Positions 6,072-10,143 of a stretch of DNA of 10,143 nt are shown one piece after another. This DNA comes from Chloroflexota bacterium. GTDB taxonomy: Bacteria > Chloroflexota > Dehalococcoidia > UBA3495. The notes below the pieces were generated by a model. That model was not told where the DNA came from. It saw nothing but the letters and a program-made list of their open reading frames with translations, and ran no database searches. The position numbers were made by a program, and so were the translations under genes. Where the stretch lies: positions 11,663-21,805 of the forward strand of contig PBBR01000018.1 in NCBI GenBank assembly GCA_002716645.1, given 5' to 3'. Within the stretch, counting starts at the first letter, position 1. The number at the start of each line of letters is the position of its first letter.

Positions 6072-7904
6072 ATGAGAATCCCTAGTATGCGCAGTAAACT
6101 TCTACTAGCATTGACTCCAGCGTTAATGATGGTATTAGTGTTCGCAGTAGCCTGCGGAGCTGCACCAGCTGAGCCCACGATAGTGGAAAAAGAAGTTATC
6201 AAGGAAGTCGAAGTCGAAAAGGTAGTCGAAAAAGAAGTCGAAGTTGAAAAGATAGTGGAAAAAGAGGTCGAAAAGATGGTGGTAGCCACCCCGACCCCAG
6301 TTCCAGTTGATCCAAATGCGATCAATACTAGGGACCGTATCACTATGCTTACCGCCTCGTTTGGTAACGAAGTATTCAACTCTCGATACATCTCCAGTGA
6401 CAAATTTGGATGGTGGGATCTACTACAGGAGCGCTTAATCCACGCAGAAGGCGGTATTGAGCTCGGTGGAAATGGTCCAATCAGCAGTTTTGAATTAACT
6501 GAAGATAACACTGGTTATGTTCTCACCCTCAAGGATGGTCTAACCTTCCATAACGGTGATCCCATAACACCTGACGATGTTGCTTTCAGCCTGCAATGGG
6601 CATTTGATGAAGAAGCAGTATCACGTGTCAGGCAACGTATTGCCAAAATCATCGATACCCACGCATATGCAAGTGGAGACAACGAGGTAACCATCGAGTT
6701 TACCCAGGTCAACACAGCATTCCCTGGTTATATTTCTGACCAAACCGCCAGTGGTGGTAGTGCAGGAATTGTTCACCAGCAAGCTTGGTTCGAGAATTAT
6801 GGTGACGCAGCTTACGAAGCTGACCCGAACCCTTCATCCGCTGGTCCTTTCGAGCTAGTAGCTCACCTACCGGCAGAAGAAATTCTCTACAGGAAATGGG
6901 ATGGTTACACAACCCGCCCAGATCGTGAATATGCATTCAACGAACTGTCAGTACGGTTAGTTGCTGAGCAGTCCACCCAGATCGCTGCACTGCGAACTGG
7001 TACCGCCGATCTAATTCCTGCTGACCTAGTAGTGTTAGATCAGATCTTAGATGCCGGTGGAAACCTCTTCTTTGGTCCTGAAGCGACAGTAATTTGGATT
7101 AACTCAAACAGCTGTTCTGATGATCAGCCACCACAGGCTGGTGGTGCTGGTAATGGTTTGGATCTCCAAGGTCGTACGCTGATGTGTAACGACAAGGACA
7201 TCCGTTATGCCATGGCTCATGCAATCAACAAAGAGACAATCCAGACATTCTTCGGTGGACCTGATGTATTCCACATCAAGGGTACCGCAGCTGTCTCACC
7301 ATCAGGTCTAGGTTTCGGTCCTGGTTTGGATCCGCCAGCTTATGACCCAGATAAAGCCCGTGAAATCTTCGCGGAGAAGGGTTATCCAGATGGCGCAGGA
7401 TTCAACTATGACGAGCCTTACCAGGTTTGGACATGGCCTGCCGGAGCCTCAGCTCCTCGTATCATTGAAATGTCAGAACTCTTCTGCAGCATGTGGGAGA
7501 CGGAACTGAACATTGAGTGCGAAGTAAACGTTGGTGAAGAAGTATCAGTGAAAGATAAGCAGTATTCTGGTGCAATACCAGGTGAACAGCTTGTCCGATC
7601 CAATGAGCACGACTATGACGTAGGTAGCAAATACAAGGGCCGCTTCGGCACGTCCTCAAGTAGCTATATAACTTATGACCCATCAATCGAGGAAAAGGTT
7701 GACATCCTCTTAGCTGCTGTCACACCTGAAGAGAAGGAAGCCGCATACTATGCAGCTCACCAGCAGGTACATTCACAGCTATGGGACTGGGCACCTGGTT
7801 ACCTTGATGCTCCATATGGAGTGGCCAGCGACATCATTGCCTGGGAACCATATCCGCTAAAGGCTGATATGAGCGCCCTACACACAATCAGATTCGCTGA
7901 CTAA
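6072..7904 (+). CDS. ABC transporter substrate-binding lipoprotein, family 5 (SBP_bac_5)
   Basis: The 610-residue protein is an extracytoplasmic solute-binding lipoprotein of the peptide/nickel (DppA/OppA) family. Basic residues (R2, R7, K9) precede a hydrophobic segment (10-27), and AVAC gives a lipid-anchor Cys at C28. After it come a charged Val-Glu-Lys repeat (37-70) and an ATPTPVPV linker (72-79), which should hold the domain off the membrane. The domain starts near 85; its signature is LTLKDGLTFHNGDPITPDDVAFS, seen in two parts around 151-173, and DIRYAMAHAINKE is at 376-388. Mature cysteines come in two close pairs, C348/C372 and C472/C483. ATG 6072 is chosen because GGAGG (6063-6067) lies 4 nt ahead; an in-frame TTG at 6045 lacks such a site. 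No permease or ATPase genes adjoin it. Third codon positions look richer in C than in the neighbours, suggesting high expression. Confidence 0.92.
   Translation: MRIPSMRSKLLLALTPALMMVLVFAVACGAAPAEPTIVEKEVIKEVEVEKVVEKEVEVEKIVEKEVEKMVVATPTPVPVDPNAINTRDRITMLTASFGNEVFNSRYISSDKFGWWDLLQERLIHAEGGIELGGNGPISSFELTEDNTGYVLTLKDGLTFHNGDPITPDDVAFSLQWAFDEEAVSRVRQRIAKIIDTHAYASGDNEVTIEFTQVNTAFPGYISDQTASGGSAGIVHQQAWFENYGDAAYEADPNPSSAGPFELVAHLPAEEILYRKWDGYTTRPDREYAFNELSVRLVAEQSTQIAALRTGTADLIPADLVVLDQILDAGGNLFFGPEATVIWINSNSCSDDQPPQAGGAGNGLDLQGRTLMCNDKDIRYAMAHAINKETIQTFFGGPDVFHIKGTAAVSPSGLGFGPGLDPPAYDPDKAREIFAEKGYPDGAGFNYDEPYQVWTWPAGASAPRIIEMSELFCSMWETELNIECEVNVGEEVSVKDKQYSGAIPGEQLVRSNEHDYDVGSKYKGRFGTSSSSYITYDPSIEEKVDILLAAVTPEEKEAAYYAAHQQVHSQLWDWAPGYLDAPYGVASDIIAWEPYPLKADMSALHTIRFAD
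6180..6284 (+). repeat. In-frame Val-Glu-Lys repeat encoding a charged stalk
   Basis: Residues 37-71 of the binding protein are built from reiterated VEKEV-type blocks: a 14-residue block (37-50), then two 10-residue blocks (51-60, 61-70), the latter encoded by 30-bp units at 6222-6251 and 6252-6281. The hydrophobic/charged alternation suggests an extended helix or coiled coil. The same layout after the lipid Cys is common in Chloroflexota binding proteins. Its low complexity also creates a spurious Ser/Thr-rich frame on the other strand. Confidence 0.8.
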
Positions 7905-7939
7905 AAACCCTCTTAAATAGAGGTACTAAGGTACTCAAG

Positions 7940-7978
7940 ACAGGGAGACTCATAAGAGTCTCCCTGTTGTTTGTTTGC
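7940..7978 (+). terminator. Intrinsic terminator of the binding-protein gene
   Basis: Positions 7940-7951 and 7956-7967 form a perfect 12-bp stem (ACAGGGAGACTC pairing with GAGTCTCCCTGT) with loop ATAA. A T-rich tail, TGTTTGTTTGC, follows. It lies 36 bp after the stop codon. This makes the binding-protein gene a monocistronic unit and separates it from the MBL hydrolase. Confidence 0.88.
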
Positions 7979-8062
7979 TATCTTTTGTGTGTTCCGTACA
8001 GTATTATCATCAAGTGATTGTCACATTGGGTTCATGAGAAATTTACAGTTTGGGAAATCATT

Positions 8063-8902
8063 ATGCATGAAAATATAATCACTATCGGGAACATAGAAGT
8101 CCTCTCTATTTCCGATGGAAAGCTTGAATTTGATATTTGTGAATTCTTTCCTTCTATTCCTGATGAGTCTTGGGATCAGTATCGAGACCATTTAACTGAA
8201 GATAATAAAGTGAGCTTCAACCTAGCGTCTTATTTTTTGCGGTCAGATGGTAAGAATATTCTTGTGGATACAGGGATGGGTCCGCGCTCTCCTCGTCATC
8301 CAGATGCACCTTGGGGTGAACTGATGGACGATATGAAGAGGTACGATATTAATCCAACCGATGTAGACCTGGTAATCATGACACATGCCCATAGAGATCA
8401 TATAGGATGGAACCTTACTCAGGAAAACGGTAATTCTGTTCCGACATTTCCTAACGCCAGATATTGCCTGAGTTATAAAGACTGGGAGGCGTGTCATAAT
8501 CCTGATTTGATAAGAGATAGATTCCCAAATGCTGAGCGGTGTGTTTGGCCGCTGCAAGAATTGGGGTTAATAGACTTTTTAGATGAGGATACATCTATAA
8601 CTAGCGAAATGAAAGCTATAGCTACTCCTGGGCATACCCCGGGCCATTGCAGCATACAAATATCATCGGGTGGAGAAACAGGGATAATATTAGGTGATGT
8701 TTTGCATAATGCAGCACAGCTTCAGGAAATGGACTGGTCGTCGCGAGCTGACATAGATCCCGACTTGGCGAGAGAAACTCGGCACGCTATAGTTAATCTT
8801 ATCGAGGCGAATGATTATAAAGTTTTGGCAGGGCATTTACCGTCTCCAGGGTTTGGCAAAATAATAAAGCTAAATGGTAAGAGGTATTGGCAGGGATTCT
8901 GA
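8063..8902 (+). CDS. MBL-fold metallohydrolase (lactonase-like)
   Basis: The 279-residue protein is a metallo-beta-lactamase-fold hydrolase. The metal motif HxHxDH is H108-A-H110-R-D112-H113. The other ligands are also visible: H195 in HTPGH, D212 in ILGDV, and H258 in LAGHLP. ILVDTGMG (66-73) is the usual strand before the metal motif. The set is complete for a binuclear zinc site. Spacing and the DTGMG and TPGH elements resemble the AHL-lactonase/AttM-like group, so lactone or ester hydrolysis is the likeliest chemistry, but MBL hydrolases are diverse. No signal peptide is seen. ATG 8063 is preferred over an in-frame TTG at 8018: GGGA (8052-8055) sits nearby, the 15 extra residues are not domain-like, and no RBS precedes the TTG. 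No good promoter is seen between the terminator at 7978 and this gene. The third LLM gene follows after 72 bp. Confidence 0.87.
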   Translation: MHENIITIGNIEVLSISDGKLEFDICEFFPSIPDESWDQYRDHLTEDNKVSFNLASYFLRSDGKNILVDTGMGPRSPRHPDAPWGELMDDMKRYDINPTDVDLVIMTHAHRDHIGWNLTQENGNSVPTFPNARYCLSYKDWEACHNPDLIRDRFPNAERCVWPLQELGLIDFLDEDTSITSEMKAIATPGHTPGHCSIQISSGGETGIILGDVLHNAAQLQEMDWSSRADIDPDLARETRHAIVNLIEANDYKVLAGHLPSPGFGKIIKLNGKRYWQGF

Positions 8903-8936
8903 TTGATTTTGGTGATATCAAGCTCTAATTTGCGGG

Positions 8937-8942
8937 TATAAT
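8937..8942 (+). promoter_or_regulatory. Possible -10 element for the third LLM gene
   Basis: A perfect TATAAT lies 32 bp upstream of the ATG at 8975. The positions 16-18 nt further up carry only a poor -35 match, and no extended -10 TG is present. It may be a weak internal promoter or an activator-dependent one. Confidence 0.3.
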
Positions 8943-8974
8943 AATTTTCACAGATTAATAGGAAGGGTTATTTC

Positions 8975-10027
8975 ATGAAGTTTGGGTTATTCCATTCGGT
9001 TCAATTGCCAGATCCGACCAGGCAACAAGAATATTATGACGAGGCATTGGATCAAGTTTTGTGGGCAGAGCAACTGGGATACGAATCAGTATGGTTCACG
9101 GAGCATCACTTTTCTAGGCATGGTATTGTGTCGGCTACATTCTCAGTTTTGTCTTATCTAGCTGCTAAGACTAGTGATATCAGATTGGGTACTGCTGTAA
9201 CAGTTTTACCATTTCATAGCCCTATTGATGTAGCTGAGCAAACTGCTACGGTGGATCTACTTAGTAACGGCAGACTTGATTTAGGAGTAGGTAGAGGATA
9301 CCAATGGGGAGAATTCAACAGATTGAATATTCCCATGGATGAGGCTGATAGGCGGTTTAAGGAAGCTTTGGATGTGCTGATAAAAGGCTGGACAAGCAAA
9401 ATTGCCTTCGACCATGCCGGTGAATTTTGGACCTTTAATGACATGACGGTACATCCTAAACCTATTCAGAACCCCCATCCTCCATTATGGGTGGCAGCTA
9501 GCAGTCAGGCGAGTATGGACCGTATAGCACAGAACGGTTGGAATCTTCTGATCGGACAAGGAGAGTCTTTTGCAAAAGTAGGTGAACAAATCAATTATTT
9601 TGGTTCGGCTGTAGGAGAAGCAGGGTCGAAATTTGATCCTTATCAGGTGACAGTCGCTAGGGCAATGTATACGCACAAGGACGAAAAGCAAGTGCGAGAA
9701 GATTCTGAAGTTCCTTTCATGTGGTTTAAAGAGACTAGTGCAGAAGTGGGAGCTCCTCCGGAACGTAGAGGCGAGCTCTTACCTGAAAATTTCAGTGAGT
9801 ATCGTAGGAGATTCTCGGCAACTTCTTCGGTAGATTACGAAGAGATGTGTGAGAAAGTCGTTCTATTTGGAACACCTGACGAACTGATCGAAAAGATTCA
9901 GTTATTGAGTGATTTAGGGGTAAGAAAGATTATATTGTTCGTCAACTACGGCGGTATAGAGAGCACTAAGGTTAAAAAGTCATTAGAACTCTTTGCAAAA
10001 GAGGTTATGCCTCAGTTTCAAGATTAG
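8975..10027 (+). CDS. LLM class flavin-dependent monooxygenase
   Basis: The 350-residue protein is another bacterial-luciferase-type TIM barrel. Motifs are VWFTEHHFS (39-47), HSPIDVAEQTATVDLLSNGR (81-100), LGVGRGYQWGEF (103-114), RRFKEALDVL (126-135), HPPLWVAASS (168-177) and GTPDELIEKI (299-308). These are canonical for the FMN-dependent LLM monooxygenase branch; the length is typical. It needs reduced flavin from a reductase not seen here. AGGAAGGG (8960-8967) lies 7 nt before the ATG. It is 72 bp after the MBL hydrolase on the same strand, so an oxygenation-then-hydrolysis pairing is plausible (inference). It shares the EHHF and GVGRGY signatures with the minus-strand LLM, but the bodies differ enough that they are not a recent duplication. 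The last 14 codons lie in the left arm of the terminal inverted repeat, but the stop TAG (10025-10027) precedes the loop, so the reading frame is complete. Confidence 0.9.
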   Translation: MKFGLFHSVQLPDPTRQQEYYDEALDQVLWAEQLGYESVWFTEHHFSRHGIVSATFSVLSYLAAKTSDIRLGTAVTVLPFHSPIDVAEQTATVDLLSNGRLDLGVGRGYQWGEFNRLNIPMDEADRRFKEALDVLIKGWTSKIAFDHAGEFWTFNDMTVHPKPIQNPHPPLWVAASSQASMDRIAQNGWNLLIGQGESFAKVGEQINYFGSAVGEAGSKFDPYQVTVARAMYTHKDEKQVREDSEVPFMWFKETSAEVGAPPERRGELLPENFSEYRRRFSATSSVDYEEMCEKVVLFGTPDELIEKIQLLSDLGVRKIILFVNYGGIESTKVKKSLELFAKEVMPQFQD

Positions 10028-10143
10028 ATTCGTGAAGGTCTAACCATATATAAGGCGGGTCTACGACCCGCCTTATATATGGTTAGACCTTCACGAATCT
10101 AATCTTGAAACTGAGGCATAACCTCTTTTGCAAAGAGTTCTAA
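9983..10143. repeat. Perfect 79-bp inverted repeat (fold-back) at the window end
   Basis: Positions 9983-10061 and 10065-10143 are exact reverse complements with no mismatch, separated by TAC (10062-10064). The right arm re-copies, in antisense, the last 14 codons and the stop of the LLM gene plus 34 nt of its 3' flank, and it runs exactly to the last base. The length, perfection and placement at an edge are what a fold-back amplification chimera or assembler turn-around would give. A real inverted duplication of the gene end cannot be excluded. Confidence 0.95.
10052..10074 (+). terminator. Possible terminator hairpin at the centre of the fold-back
   Basis: The GC-rich core AAGGCGGGTC / GACCCGCCTT with a 3-nt loop lies 24 bp after the LLM stop, where a terminator is expected. 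It is then followed by TATATAT rather than a T-run, but that flank belongs to the suspect right arm. The core may be a genuine terminator whose stem caused the fold-back; its right half cannot be verified from this sequence. Confidence 0.4.

Noticed and set aside
6026..6511. Minus-strand frame of 161 codons rich in Ser, Thr and Phe
   Set aside because: It is the complement of the Val-Glu-Lys repeat of the binding protein; its low complexity is produced by that repeat.
8002..8007. TATTAT as a -10 box for the MBL hydrolase gene
   Set aside because: No acceptable -35 at 16-18 nt spacing; the nearest, TTGCTA, is 21 nt away and overlaps the terminator tail.
8018..8062. TTG as alternative start of the MBL hydrolase, adding 15 residues
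   Set aside because: No RBS ahead of it, and the extra residues do not belong to the MBL domain; ATG 8063 starts just before the first beta strand.

Overview
The window looks like a bacterial chromosome segment from a Chloroflexota-type organism, possibly of the marine SAR202 kind. Three things suggest this. One is a lipoprotein solute-binding protein whose Cys is followed by a Val-Glu-Lys repeat and an ATPTPVP linker, a layout common in Chloroflexota. The second is three separate luciferase-like (LLM) flavin oxidoreductases in 10 kb, an expansion known from SAR202. The third is the surrounding set of catabolic enzymes. The taxonomic call is inference; no marker gene here settles it.

Layout. 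Positions 2-124 hold the 3' end of rsmG (16S rRNA m7G methyltransferase), a housekeeping gene cut by the window edge. A good sigma70-type promoter (156-184) then leads into a plus-strand set: an extended SDR epimerase/dehydrogenase (238-1179), an LLM flavin oxidoreductase (1241-2167) and a beta-lactamase-fold serine hydrolase/esterase (2228-3334), with gaps of about 60 bp. Convergent to it is a minus-strand pair: a second LLM oxidoreductase (4530-5696) followed by a zinc alcohol dehydrogenase (3378-4463). A 375-bp divergent intergenic region (5697-6071) carries an operator-like inverted repeat near the minus-strand pair, a near-consensus promoter, and a hairpin at the predicted 5' end of the next mRNA. 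That mRNA encodes an abundant-looking family 5 solute-binding lipoprotein (6072-7904), closed by a clear intrinsic terminator (7940-7978). Then come an MBL-fold hydrolase (8063-8902) and a third LLM oxidoreductase (8975-10027).

How the genes may work together (inference). The binding protein captures an extracellular substrate, probably a peptide or another oligomeric organic solute. The intracellular enzymes match the chemistry of a hydroxyl/ketone oxidation route: a dehydrogenase (SDR) makes a carbonyl, an LLM monooxygenase inserts oxygen (Baeyer-Villiger or hydroxylation type), an esterase or MBL lactonase opens the ester or lactone, and the zinc alcohol dehydrogenase oxidises the released alcohol. 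Every step has a candidate here, but no substrate can be read from the sequence.

The window ends in a perfect 79-bp inverted repeat with a 3-nt loop (9983-10143). It copies the 3' end of the last gene back onto itself and runs exactly to the edge. The most likely explanation is a fold-back chimera or assembly artefact seeded at a real terminator hairpin, so sequence beyond about 10065 should not be trusted as independent genome sequence.
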